Assembly (NCBI RefSeq): GCF_016865525.2 | Contig: NZ_CP075169.1 | Location: forward strand, 4,774,337 to 4,838,336 | Length of the DNA: 64,000 nucleotides | Direction of reading: 5' to 3' | Origin: Sodalis ligni | GTDB lineage: Bacteria; Pseudomonadota; Gammaproteobacteria; Enterobacterales; Enterobacteriaceae | Shown: positions 28,952 to 38,800 of the stretch, in pieces | How positions within the stretch are numbered: position 1 is the first letter of the stretch | Layout of the letters: each line of letters opens with the position of its first letter | The notes under the pieces: generated by a model | The model's database searches: none | What the model was told of the DNA's origin: nothing | Seen by the model: the letters and a program-made list of their open reading frames with translations, nothing else | Translations under genes and position numbers: made by a program

Positions 28952-30187
28952 GATGAGCCTCCCGTTGGTTGCATTTTAACCAGAGAACTCCATTAAGCGG
29001 TAAGACTAAATTCAGGGGGGACTACACAAATACGCCACCAGCCCGCCCACCAGGGCATGGCCCAGGGCATTTTCGGCGACATTGACCTGTTTTGTGTCGG
29101 GATCGGTGGTGACACCTTTTACCACCTGCGACAGATAGGGCGCCAGACCGCCCGCCGCCGCTTGCGTCAGGTCACCGCCCGCCAGACCCGCCAGCGCCCC
29201 GCTGATGGCATCCCCCAGGATGGCGTAGGTGCCGCCGATGCCGTATTGCGACTGTACCTCATTAGAGACTGCGTCAAGCATGTCCTTCTGCTGTGCCGCC
29301 GACGCCTGCTGATAGGCCGGTGTTCCCTTCAGCTTTTCCTGTTGGCTATCGGTCGTGGTCGTGGCTTCGTATTGCAGCACATCCTGCACCACGTCCTTGC
29401 TGACCTGGCCCACTTCCTGGGTGAACGCCAGGTTTTGCTCTACCTGCTGCTTATCGAAGATTTCATCAATATGGCCGTTGGCGTCCGCCGTGTCATGGCT
29501 GAGGGTCGAGATATCCTGTTGTTGGCCGGCGGCGTCGCGGATAGTCAGCGTGCCGTCGGCGATGGCCGACGAACTGGTGCCGCTGGCGCTGCCGCTTTGG
29601 CTGTCGCTCAGCGAAGGCAGCGCGAACGGCGACGCGCCGCCGCCCGCGCCGGCGGAAAAGCCGTAGCCCGTGGCGCTGTAGTCGGCGGCATTCTGGATAG
29701 CGTCCCAGCCCAGGGTGCCGGTGGACAGCTGGTTGTCCGCCGCCGCCGCGGTGGAGGCAATCACCGCGCCGTTAAGCTGGGTATGGTCCCCCACCTGGAT
29801 GTCATAACCCTGGTCGCCGGCGAACAGGCCGCTTTGCGCGCCGACGCTGGCGTATTGGCTGTTGATGCTGGAACCGCTGATACTGAGCGACCCGGAAACC
29901 GGCATGGTGCCGAAGGAAATGCCCAATCCGCCGGATACCGATTTTTGCGACTCCTGATATTCATCAGTGTCCTGCAGGCTGGTGATGGTCAGGTCGCCGC
30001 CCACATTGGCAACTATCTTATCCCCCAGCGCCTGCGCGCCCTCCAGCACCGTATCGCCCCCGCTGCTCAGGCTGAGCTGGTCCTGGGCGTTGACGCGGAT
30101 ATTGAGAAGATCAGTGGTGCTGCCGTCGGCGTTATCGCTGGCCATATAGCCGTTGGCGAATACCCCGATACCGGTGGAGGCCCCTAC

Positions 30188-30537
30188 GGAGATTTACAAA
30201 AGTTGCCTAACCTATGATGGGTACCCCCCCTGCAAGGCCGGTGGGTGATTTGTTCAATTCGGCGCTTGATCAGATCACTCAATTCGGGCAGAGTTCCATC
30301 AAAGTGATCTACTATTTTGCAAAGCTATGTAGTTGCATAAAACATCAATACATATGCTTTGTGACAATTATTTTTGCGATGAAGAGAAAAATAGCCTCAT
30401 CAGTATATCCCATAACTCGCACTTTATTAGATAATGCCACCAGATACGAAAGTACATTTGATTAGCATGAATTACCTCATTTGAAGTTGTTCACCCTCGC
30501 CATTTCTGCCTGAACTATAGAACTTCAATCTACAAAC
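30188..30537. other. Spacer between orphan modules B and C
   Basis: Homology to cdiA ends near 30187; the following 350 bp to the small membrane gene carries no recognisable gene or clear terminator. It is where module C was joined to module B. Confidence 0.5.
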
Positions 30538-30807
30538 CTACGTTATAGCCAAAATCATTTTATTACTATCTAGATGGCGGATTTTTAATATATCTAGTAA
30601 CTTGAATATTAATATTCCAAACCAAACAGCAATGCCTGTTATCAGGCCAAATATTATTGCTCTTTCTAATTGAGGCTCAGGAAAATTAAATGTTCCATTT
30701 ATAAAATAAAATATTAATGAAATTATAAATCCAAAATCATTGGCATTGCTATAAAAAAGACAGCAATATAAGAGTAGTGTAAAATATCTATATAAAATTT
30801 TCATCAT
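30538..30807 (-). CDS. Small membrane protein, candidate CDI immunity protein of orphan module B
   Basis: 89 residues with two or three hydrophobic segments (YFTLLLYCCLFYS, FGFIISLIFYFING and IIFGLITGIAVWFGILIFKLL). The start ATGA overlaps the stop of the toxin tail (30804-30807), the tight coupling expected for cdiA-CT/cdiI pairs. The sequence is very AT-rich, typical of exchanged immunity genes. I do not recognise the family; an inner-membrane immunity protein suggests a toxin acting at the membrane. Confidence 0.65.
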   Translation of the reverse strand: MMKILYRYFTLLLYCCLFYSNANDFGFIISLIFYFINGTFNFPEPQLERAIIFGLITGIAVWFGILIFKLLDILKIRHLDSNKMILAIT

Positions 30808-31029
30808 TTACCATCTTTACTTTCAAGTTGAGGCTTAGCAATCTCATTTATGTAGCCGTTTGTAAACTCAGATAACTCATCAGCTCCTAATTCATAAATA
30901 AATTCCGGAATTGAATTATCATTTAAGATTTTTGTACAACCACTGGCGCATATCCTCCAAATAATCCACCTGCAAGTGATCCAGCGGCTGCGCGGTAATC
31001 TCCCCGTTTTCAACAGGATCTTTAAAGAA

Positions 31030-31911
31030 TTATGCCACCAATGCGAGCTTCTGCATGGGTGTTATGCCGCCTAGCCCCATATGGGGACGTTCATGGTTAT
31101 AGGTCCAAAGCCACCGCGTTGCGAAATCTTGTACTTCGGCTATATAACTAAACACATATTGATTCAGCCAGTCATAACGTACCGCGCGGTTAAATCGCTC
31201 TATATAGGCATTTTGCTGGGGCTTGCCCGGCTGGATATAAAGCAAGGTTATTTGATGTTTAATCGTCCATTTTTGCAGTTGGATACTCAGGTATTCCGGG
31301 CCGTTGTCGCACCGTATACAGGCCGGCTTTCCGCGCCATTCGATGAGCTGTTCAAGTGAACGAATAACGCGTTCTGACGTCAGGGAAAAATCAACATCCA
31401 GGACCAGGCCTTCCCGATTAAAATCGTCTATCACATTGAATGTGCGGAAACTTCTGCCATCACTTAATTGATCATGCATAAAATCCATTGACCAGGTATG
31501 GTTGGTCTTGTCAGGCACAACTAACGGGGCCGGATGAGGCCGGATAATCCTTTGTTTTGGCTTGATCCGCAAATTCAATTTGAGTTCGCAATAAATCCGA
31601 TAAATGCGTTTATGATTCCAATGAAAGCCTTTGACGTTACGCAGAAATAAATAACACAGACCAAATCCCCAACTACGGTGTCGTGCCGTTAAATCGGTAA
31701 GCCAATTGGCTATTTGCACATTTTCATCACGCAATTTAGTGCAATAACGGTAGCCACTTTCGCTGAGGGCAAAAATGGAACAGGCCAGGCGGATAGAGAT
31801 ACCTTTAACGCTGACTGCGTGCCGCGCCATCTCGCGTCGCCGGGATGGCGTTACCACTTTTTTTGCATGGCCTCCTGGATGATCTCGGATTTTAAACGCT
31901 CTTCGGCACAC
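31030..31911 (-). CDS. IS3-family transposase OrfB (DDE)
   Basis: 293 residues overlapping orfA by 60 bp. Triad visible as [18 protein letters not shown] and [11 protein letters not shown], plus the terminal [10 protein letters not shown]. An A7G run in the overlap (GCAAAAAAAGTGG, near 31858) is the usual slippery site for the -1 frameshift that makes OrfAB. Confidence 0.9.
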   Translation of the reverse strand: MCRRAFKIRDHPGGHAKKVVTPSRRREMARHAVSVKGISIRLACSIFALSESGYRYCTKLRDENVQIANWLTDLTARHRSWGFGLCYLFLRNVKGFHWNHKRIYRIYCELKLNLRIKPKQRIIRPHPAPLVVPDKTNHTWSMDFMHDQLSDGRSFRTFNVIDDFNREGLVLDVDFSLTSERVIRSLEQLIEWRGKPACIRCDNGPEYLSIQLQKWTIKHQITLLYIQPGKPQQNAYIERFNRAVRYDWLNQYVFSYIAEVQDFATRWLWTYNHERPHMGLGGITPMQKLALVA

Positions 31912-32117
31912 ATCTTTTTGAGCCGTCGATTTTCATCTTCCAGTTCTTTCAGGCGGGCCATCATTGAGGCATCCATACCGCCAAAGCGTGAGCGCCACTT
32001 ATAAAAACTGGCATTACTCATACCATACTCGCGGCAAAGCTCAGAAACCGGTGTACCTGCCTCAGCTTGCTTCAAAATGGCCATGATCTGGCTGTCGCTA
32101 AAACGTGATTTTTTCAT
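31851..32117 (-). CDS. IS3-family transposase OrfA
   Basis: 88 residues, [43 protein letters not shown] and a coiled-coil [19 protein letters not shown]. Ends just past the slippery A-run. Confidence 0.9.
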   Translation of the reverse strand: MKKSRFSDSQIMAILKQAEAGTPVSELCREYGMSNASFYKWRSRFGGMDASMMARLKELEDENRRLKKMCAEERLKSEIIQEAMQKKW

Positions 32118-32997
32118 CCGAATCTCCTCGATTCATGTTACGAGAAAATTCTACTTATGAGTACCCCAGTTTTTCGGGGGGATTACCGCGCCACCTATGG
32201 AATCTGAATTTGTCCCGTCAGTAAATATCGCCCCGCCCACCGCAATTCCCGTATTTGCTATGATACCACGCCCTGGAGCCAATCCTCCTGTTACCGCTGC
32301 TGCGGTGGTACTCCAATAATCATATGTTTTGTTTTCATTGCCAGGTTGGCTCATGTCATACCACTGATAAGCAGCGTTTGCACCTGCCCCCAGAATTAAA
32401 CTAACCACCACATTATCAATTGCCGCAGCGGGTCCGATGTAAACTCCACCAGCTATTAGTACCCCATTCTCATAGCCATCAACTATGGCATTGGTGATAT
32501 TGGCACCTTCCGGTAAATCTCCCTGCGCATTCTTAGTCAGCTCTGCGTTGATTTGGTCTTGTGTCGCCCCTTGCTGTACCATCGACGTTCCTAATGTTGT
32601 TATCGATAGTCCATAGTCCGCAAATCCCGTGCCGAAATCTCCAGGACTTAAATCATTATTATCAACCGCATTCTTGCCCGCATCCGCCCCGGTCACACCC
32701 CCTGTCGCGCCATTGGCGGCCACCGTGCCCGCCAGCGCCGCCGCCAGGGTGCTTAATGTCGAGATAGTCTGCTTTTGTTCTTCCGTCAGGTCAGCGGTAG
32801 CAATGTCGGGATAAAGCTCGTACGCGATAGCGTCGGCGGCCAGTTCACCGCCGGCGCCTCCCGCCGCTCCCGCCGCCGTGGAATTCCCCTGCAAATACGC
32901 CACCAGCCCGCCTACCAGGGCGTGGCCGAGGGCATTTTCGGCGACATTGACCTGATTTGTATCCGGATCGGTGGTGATACTTTTCACCACCCGCGAT

Positions 32998-34188
32998 CGA
33001 GTAGGAGGCGGGATTACTCCCGCCGTCCTCTCACACCACCGTACGTACGGTTCCGTATACGGCGGTTCATTTACAACACTGGAACTGCCTGTGCAACTCC
33101 AGCAGCGATAACTGACCTGCACGATCGAAGAGTTTCTTCGGCAGCGCTTGGTTCATATGACTTGCCCCCGCGTTCCACCAGGGTCCGCGCTGGTTCGTCG
33201 CCGATATCCACGCCCTTTCTTCGCTCAGGCCGCCTTTCATCAGCATCCTTGCCCGTTTGTATGGCCTTTTCCAATGCCGCCACAGCAGACAACGCAGCTT
33301 ACGGCGGACCCAGCCGTCCAGTTCTTCCAGTATCCCTTTGACTTCGGTCAGCCGGAAGTAACTTATCCAACCTCGCAGCACCGGAGCAAGCCCGTCGATA
33401 ACCGCTTTCAGCGCTTTTGAACTGTTTCCGTCGTCAGGCTGCGGATTTTCTCCTTCAGCCTGGACACGCTGCTCGCCGCTATCTTCAGTTTTGCCTGCTT
33501 GTGCCACGTCAGGCTATATCCCAGGAACTTGCGCTCCCAGGGCCTGGCCACCGCGCTTTTATCTCGGTTCACCGTCAACCGCAGGTGCTTTTCCAGATAC
33601 CGGCTTATCGAGTTCATCGCCTGTTCTCCCGCCTTGCGGCTGCTCACGTAGATATTACAGTCATCCGCATAACGGCAGAACCGGTGGCCCCTGCGCTCCA
33701 GTTCACGGTCAAGGTCGGTCAGCAGCAGGTTGGAGAGCAACGGCGATAACGGGCTGCCTTGCGGCATCCCTTCCCGCCGTTTTGTCACCACTTTGCCGCT
33801 GACCATGTCCGCTTCCAGATAACGCCTGATGAGCCTGAGCAGTCTGACGTCTTTGATTTTGCGGCTTAGCCTCGACATCATGATGTCGTGGTTAACCCGG
33901 TCAAAGAACTTCTCCAGATCCATGTCCACCACCCAGCGCCGGCCGCCTTGCACGTAGGCTTGTGCTTGTCGCACCGCCTGCCACGCATTGCGGCCCGGTC
34001 TGAAGCCGTAGCTGGATTCGGAGAACTCAGGTTCATAATAGGGGGTAAGGTGTTGCTGGATGGCCTGCTGGATAAGCCGGTCCACCACCGTGGGGATACC
34101 CAGGACCCTGACTCCGCCGTTAGGCTTGGGCAGTTCGACCCGGCGTATCGCCTGCGGCAGGTAGCTTCCGTCCAGCAGGGCCCTGTAC
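32998..34188 (-). mobile_element. Group II intron remnant (3' part) with reverse transcriptase
   Basis: The 3' end carries a domain V-like hairpin (GCCGTATACGGAACCGTACG/TACGGTGG, about 33030-33072) and a domain VI-like stem (GGCGGGAGTAATCCCGCC). It ends in ...CTCGAT next to cdiA-derived sequence at about 32997. The 5' half, including the intron start and the first part of the reverse transcriptase, has been removed by the IS256-family element. It can no longer splice. Confidence 0.78.
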
Positions 34189-34238
34189 ATGATTCTGTGT
34201 AAATGCCTTTCCTCAGAAGTGACCGTCCAGGCGGTCAC
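33067..34238 (-). pseudogene. Group II intron reverse transcriptase/maturase, truncated and frameshifted
   Basis: Reverse transcriptase domains: RRVELPKPNGGVRVLGIPTV, SYGFRPGRNAWQAV, VVDMDLEKFFDRVNHD, GMPQGSPLSPLLSNL and the catalytic CRYADDCNIYV. A single missing A near 33416 breaks the frame after TTETVQK; it then continues ALKAVIDGLAPVLRGWISYF into the maturase domain X (VRRKLRCLLWRHW) and ends FQCCK at 33067. The N-terminal third is missing; the first codons lie in the IS256 terminal repeat. Confidence 0.85.
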
Positions 34239-35494
34239 CGAACTCGATAATAAAGCGGCTCATCGCCATACGCCAGTCCTTCAGCGGCATCGTCCATTTC
34301 TGTGATGCTGCCTGGATCGCCAGCCACACCACCTTTTTCACTGAGTCGTCTGTCGGGAACACCTTACGCTTTTTGATCGCGTGGCGGATTACGCTGTTCA
34401 GCGACTCGATGGCGTTGGTCGTGTAGATCACCTTGCGGATGTCCGGTGGGTAGCCAAAGAACGTGGCAAGATTCGCCCAGTTTACCTGCCAGCTGCGGCT
34501 TATCTGCGGATAGCGGTTATCCCAGGCACTGGCGAACGCTTCCAGCGCTTGCAAGCCAGCCTCTTCCGTAGGCGCCTGATAGATGGCCTTCAGGTCCCGG
34601 GTGACGGCTTTGTAGTCCTTCCAGGAGACGAACCGCAGACTGTTGCGCACCATATGCACGATACACAGCTGGATACGCGCCTGCGGGTAGACCGCATTGA
34701 TGGCGTCCGGGAAGCCTTTCAGACCGTCAACGCAGGCGATGAGAATATCGTTCAGACCGCGGTTTTTCAGCTCCGTCAGCACGTTCAGCCAGAACTTTGC
34801 CCCTTCATTTTCGGCCAGCCACATCCCCAGCAACTCTTTCTGCCCTTCGATATTGATGCCCAGGGCCAGGAACACGGTTTTGTTGATGACGCGGCTATCT
34901 TGCCGAACTTTAAGTACGATACAGTCAAGGTAAACAATGGGATAGACAGTATCCAGTGGCCGATTTTGCCATTCTACAACCTGCTCCATCACGGCATCAG
35001 TCACCTTCGATACCAGCGCCGGCGAAACATCAGCGTCATACAATTCTTTAAACGCGGCGGCGATCTCGCGGGTGGTCATGCCTTTGGCGTACAACGACAG
35101 GATCTGGTTGTCCATGCCGGTGATCCGGGTCTGGTTTTTCTTCACCAATTGCGGTTCGAAGGACCCCTCTCGATCGCGCGGAGTACGCAGTTCCAGTGGC
35201 CCATCGCCGGTGGTTACTGTCTTAGCCGAGTAGCCGTTGCGGGCATTGGAGCCGGTCCTGGGCTGATTTTTATCGTAACCGAGGTGATGTGTCATTTCAG
35301 CGTTTAGAGCCGCCTCGACACTGATTTTTTTCAGTAAGCGATCAAACTGGTTGAGATCTTCCGGGGTTTTAAGATTTTTGGCCAATTCGTTAGCCAGAGC
35401 CTGCAACTGTTTTTCGTCCATAAATTAACCTGTTTTTGATGTTGGATAGAAGATATCAAAATCAGGCAATTACACAAATCTATGTACAGGCTCG
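34189..35494 (-). mobile_element. IS256-family (Mutator-type) element
   Basis: About 1.3 kb bounded by related ends: GGCCCTGTACATGATTCTGTG on the left and, in complement, GAGCCTGTACATAGATTTGTG on the right. Carries one intact transposase. Its left end sits inside the group II intron reverse transcriptase gene; its right end abuts the CDI operon terminator, so the intron 5' half was lost in an associated deletion. Confidence 0.85.
34213..35421 (-). CDS. IS256-family transposase
   Basis: 402 residues, the normal family length. Catalytic acids: VYLDCIVLK, ILIACVDGLKGF and NAIESLNSVIR. Starts MDEKQLQALANELAKNLK at 35421 and ends FGDRLDGHF. Intact, so the element is potentially mobile. Confidence 0.95.
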   Translation of the reverse strand: MDEKQLQALANELAKNLKTPEDLNQFDRLLKKISVEAALNAEMTHHLGYDKNQPRTGSNARNGYSAKTVTTGDGPLELRTPRDREGSFEPQLVKKNQTRITGMDNQILSLYAKGMTTREIAAAFKELYDADVSPALVSKVTDAVMEQVVEWQNRPLDTVYPIVYLDCIVLKVRQDSRVINKTVFLALGINIEGQKELLGMWLAENEGAKFWLNVLTELKNRGLNDILIACVDGLKGFPDAINAVYPQARIQLCIVHMVRNSLRFVSWKDYKAVTRDLKAIYQAPTEEAGLQALEAFASAWDNRYPQISRSWQVNWANLATFFGYPPDIRKVIYTTNAIESLNSVIRHAIKKRKVFPTDDSVKKVVWLAIQAASQKWTMPLKDWRMAMSRFIIEFGDRLDGHF

Positions 35495-35506
35495 GCCTGT
35501 AAGATA

Positions 35507-35531
35507 AAATCCCGGCTTGGGGCCGGGATTT
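35507..35531 (-). terminator. Terminator of the CDI operon
   Basis: Strong stem AAATCCCGGC / GCCGGGATTT with a short loop, followed on the minus strand by TTTATC. It lies about 100 bp beyond the immunity gene stop and would end the cdiB-cdiA-cdiI transcript. Confidence 0.8.
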
Positions 35532-35627
35532 AAAGGAAAATCGCAAATTTCTAGGATTCATCAATAATATTATTTAGCCCAATGCCTATAGTAAGAAGTA
35601 GCAGAACAAATTAATAAACTAACAGAG

Positions 35628-35879
35628 TCAAAAACCCCTAACATTGAAAATCTTCGCAATAATTATCCCACCACCCGCCACGGAACCGCCATAGACACCA
35701 ACTTTAACGGCTAACATTATATAATCCCCATCCAATTCATAAATACCTGTAATTATCCCATTAAAAAATACAAAACCCAGTAGACTAATAACGCTTATTA
35801 TAATCATCCCAATAACAAATGCACAAAATATAAATATACATTGTGGTAATAAGACATTGTACTGAGAATATTTATTCAT
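35628..35879 (-). CDS. Small membrane protein, candidate CDI immunity protein of the main locus
   Basis: 83 residues with two long hydrophobic segments (QCIFIFCAFVIGMIIISVIS and VGVYGGSVAGGGIIIAKIF). Its ATG overlaps the cdiA stop by 8 nt (GATGAATAA), and it precedes a strong terminator, so by position it is cdiI. AT-rich relative to cdiA. No family recognised. Immunity by an inner-membrane protein suggests the cognate toxin acts on or enters through the inner membrane. Confidence 0.7.
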   Translation of the reverse strand: MNKYSQYNVLLPQCIFIFCAFVIGMIIISVISLLGFVFFNGIITGIYELDGDYIMLAVKVGVYGGSVAGGGIIIAKIFNVRGF

Positions 35880-38800
35880 CGTTTTGAGTCTTCAGCTTCT
35901 CAACGCGCTTTTCTAGTATCTTAGTACCAATTTCCGTAGCTGCTGATGATCCAACGTTGCCTGCTACTCCAGGAATTTTGCTCGGGGACATCTCCTTAGA
36001 GATTCCCATTAATCCCTTAACTTCTCTGTACTTGAGATGGTTAGGATCAAATTTCGGGTTCCAACCCTTGGTTGCATATTTACCGATAGCGTTAGATCCC
36101 AATATTGCGCCTTTACCGATACCGTATCCTCCTACGGCACCCAACCCACTAGTTATAGCCCCAGTTAACGGGTCATCCCCTTTAATAGCATTTGACGCCG
36201 CACCGCCAACCGCATTCACCCCCACCGTTACCCCAAAACCAGATGTAGCCGTTAAACCACCGACCCAACCTGCAATTAGCGCATCGGTGTAACTAACTTC
36301 ACCATCCACAGCATATTGTATTGCGGCATTCGCACCACTGCCGATGCCGGCAGCAACCTGCGCTCCACCGGGCAACATGGCCAGACCGATTGTCCCCGCC
36401 AGATGAGCCGACACCTTGGCATTTCCTTGCGCGATATCCCCGGCCAGTTGGGCCTTACATTCCGTATCGCAGTCCGGTATCTCACCCAGCCACAGTCCAA
36501 GCCCGGAACCCGCTGCCGCCCCGCCCAGTGAGTTATTCTCCACCGCATTCTTGCCCGCATCGGCTCCGGTCACCTCACCCTCCTCTTTATTGCCTCCCAC
36601 CTTGCCCTCCAGCGCCTCCGCCAGGGTGCTTAATGTCGAGATAGTCTGCTTTTGTTCTTCCGTCAGGTCAGCGGTAGCAATGTCGGGATAAAGCTCGTAC
36701 GCGATAGCTTCAGCGGCCAGTTCACCGCCGGCGCCTCCCGCCGCTCCCGCCGCCGCCGAATTCCCCTGCAAATACGCCACCAGCCCGCCCACCAGGGCAT
36801 GGCCCAGGGCATTTTCGGCGACATTGACCTGTTTTGTGTCGGGATCGGTGGTGACACCTTTTACCACCTGCGACAGATAGGGCGCCAGACCGCCCGCCGC
36901 CGCTTGCGTCAGGTCACCTCCCGCCAGACCCGCCAGCGCCCCGCTGATGGCATCCCCCAGGATGGCGTAGGTGCCGCCGATGCCATAATCCGACTCGACC
37001 TCTTTAGAGACTTCGGCACTCATAGTCTGCTGCTGTTCCGCCGATGCCTGCTGATAGGCCGGTGTTGCCTGCAACTCTTGCTGTTTGTTATCGTTCACGG
37101 TCGTGGCTTCGTATTGCAGCACATCCTGCACCACGTCCTTGCTGACTTGGCCCACTGCCTGGGTGAACGCCAGGTTTTGCTCTACCTGCTCCTTATCGAA
37201 GATTTCATCAATATGGCCGTTGGCGTCCGCCGTGTCATGGCTGAGGGTCGAGACATCCTGTTGTTGGCCGGCGGCGTCGCGGATAGTCAGCGTGCCGTCG
37301 GCGATGGCCGACGAACTGGTGCCGCTGGCGCTGCCGCTTTGGCTGTCGCTCAGCGAAGGCAGCGCGAACGGCGACGCGCCGCCGCCCGCGCCGGCGGAAA
37401 AGCCGTAGCCCGTGGCGCTGTAGTCGGCGGCATTCTGGATAGCGTCCCAGCCCAGGGTGCCGGTGGACAGCTGGTTGTCCGACGCCGCCGCGGTGGAGGC
37501 AATCACCGCGCCGTTAAGCTGGGTATGGTCCCCCACCTGGATGTCATAGCCCTGGTCGCCGGCGAACAGGCCGCTTTGCGCGCCGACGCTGGCGTATTGG
37601 CTGTTGATGCTGGAACCGCTGATACTGAACGAGCCGGAAACCGGCATCGTGCCGAAGGATATGCTCAATCCGCCGGACACCGATTTTTGCGACTCCTGAT
37701 ATTCATCAGTGTCCTGCAGGCTGGTGATGGTCAGGTCGCCGCCCACATTGGCAACTATCTTATCCCCCAGCGCCTGCGCGCCCTCCAGCACCGTATCGCC
37801 CCCGCTGCTCAGGCTGAGCTGGTCCTGGGCGTTGACGCGGGTATTGAGAAAATCAGTGGTGCTGCCGTCGGCGTTATCGCTGGCCATGTAGCCGTTGGCG
37901 AATACCCCGATACCGGTGGAGGTCCCAAGGGAAACGCTGACCCCGACATTCCAGCCGCTGCTGTCGCTGGAGTTGTGCTGGTCGCTGGTGCTGGCGGCGG
38001 CGTCAAGTATCAGGTCGTGATTAGCCGCCAAGGTGACATTGTCGCCGGTAATGCCGCTGCCGGTGATATGCAAATCACCGCTTTGATTATTGCCGCCGGT
38101 CGCCACCAGATTAACATCGCCGCCGGCGCTGAGGGTACTGCCCGCCGCCTGCTGTTCCGCCAGGGTGCTCAGCGAGCTGCTCTGGCTGGCGCCGACGCTG
38201 ATTTGCAGTTTGACGCTGGCGTCATAATTGCCATTGGCCAGTTGGGATGCCTGGGTGGCGACGCCTTTGCTCTGGGATGCCGCCCAGCCGTCATGCAGCG
38301 CTTCCACCCCATACAGTGCTTTCATGCGGTTGTCGCTGGTTTCACTGGCGTTATCCACCAGATTGTCCATGGTCAACAGCGCATCGGTAATCGGGCTGGA
38401 GAGGGAAAGGGTCAGGCCGCTTTGTTTTTGTTCATAGCTTTCCCGGCGATTGAGCGAGTCGTCGCCCTGATCGATGGTGATCGCCCCGGCCACCACGTTG
38501 AGGTTATTCCCGGCGATGACCTGCGCCTCGCTGAGATGGGCGGTGCCGCCGGCAATGATATTGACGTTGCCGTCGGTGGCGCCGATGGTGCTGACGCTCT
38601 GGCTTTGCGTGGTGCCGTTCTGGTCGATTTCATCACGCATGGAGGTGGAACCGAAGGTCACGCCGAACCCGCCGCCGCTGAACATGCCGCTGGTTTTGGT
38701 CTCCTTCAGCTGATAGCTGGATTGTTCTTCGGTGGCGGCGGCGATGGTGATGTCATTGCCCGCCTGCAGGGTGACATGGTCGTCGCCGATCACCGACGAA

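Larger units (their letters stand above)
27832..29026 (-). mobile_element. IS3-family element inserted in orphan module C
   Basis: 1195 bp with imperfect ends TGTAGTCCC...GGGACTACA and a 4-bp target duplication CAAA. Carries orfA (28733-28951) and a broken orfB (27849-28730). Confidence 0.9.
26992..30187 (-). pseudogene. Orphan CdiA C-terminal module C, interrupted by an IS
   Basis: A copy of the cdiA 3' region without the transport domain. 29027-30187 is nearly identical to 36767-37925 of the main cdiA. The IS at 27832-29026 (target duplication CAAA) splits it; excising the IS restores [15 protein letters not shown] in frame. After NAVDNN (a variant of the VENN motif) the tail diverges: a Gly-rich, beta-looking segment ([49 protein letters not shown]). 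The frame stops at 27150 but one base in a G-run (near 27166) would continue it through [16 protein letters not shown] to 26992. The toxin type is not recognised. Confidence 0.7.
30995..32186 (-). mobile_element. IS3-family element inserted in orphan module B
   Basis: 1192 bp bounded by GTAATCTCCCCG and CGGGGGGATTAC, with a 4-bp target duplication CGCG on both sides. Carries intact orfA (31851-32117) and orfB (31030-31911). Confidence 0.88.
30804..32997 (-). pseudogene. Orphan CdiA C-terminal module B, interrupted by an IS and cut by an intron
   Basis: Begins at the intron junction near 32997 with RSRVVKSITTDPDTNQVNVAE and reads through HALVGGLVAYLQGNSTAAG and NAVDNN to a pre-toxin segment (YENGVLIAGGVYIGPAAAID, YDYWSTTAAAVTGGLAPGRG, ANTGIAVGGAIFTDGTNSD). 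An IS at 30995-32186 (target duplication CGCG) follows IGGA. Beyond it the frame resumes AAGSLAGGLFGGYAPVVVQK and, after one base added to an A-run near 30937, ILNDNSIPEFIYELGADELS to a stop at 30804. The Gly-rich end could form a membrane hairpin. Module and immunity gene overlap. Confidence 0.68.
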
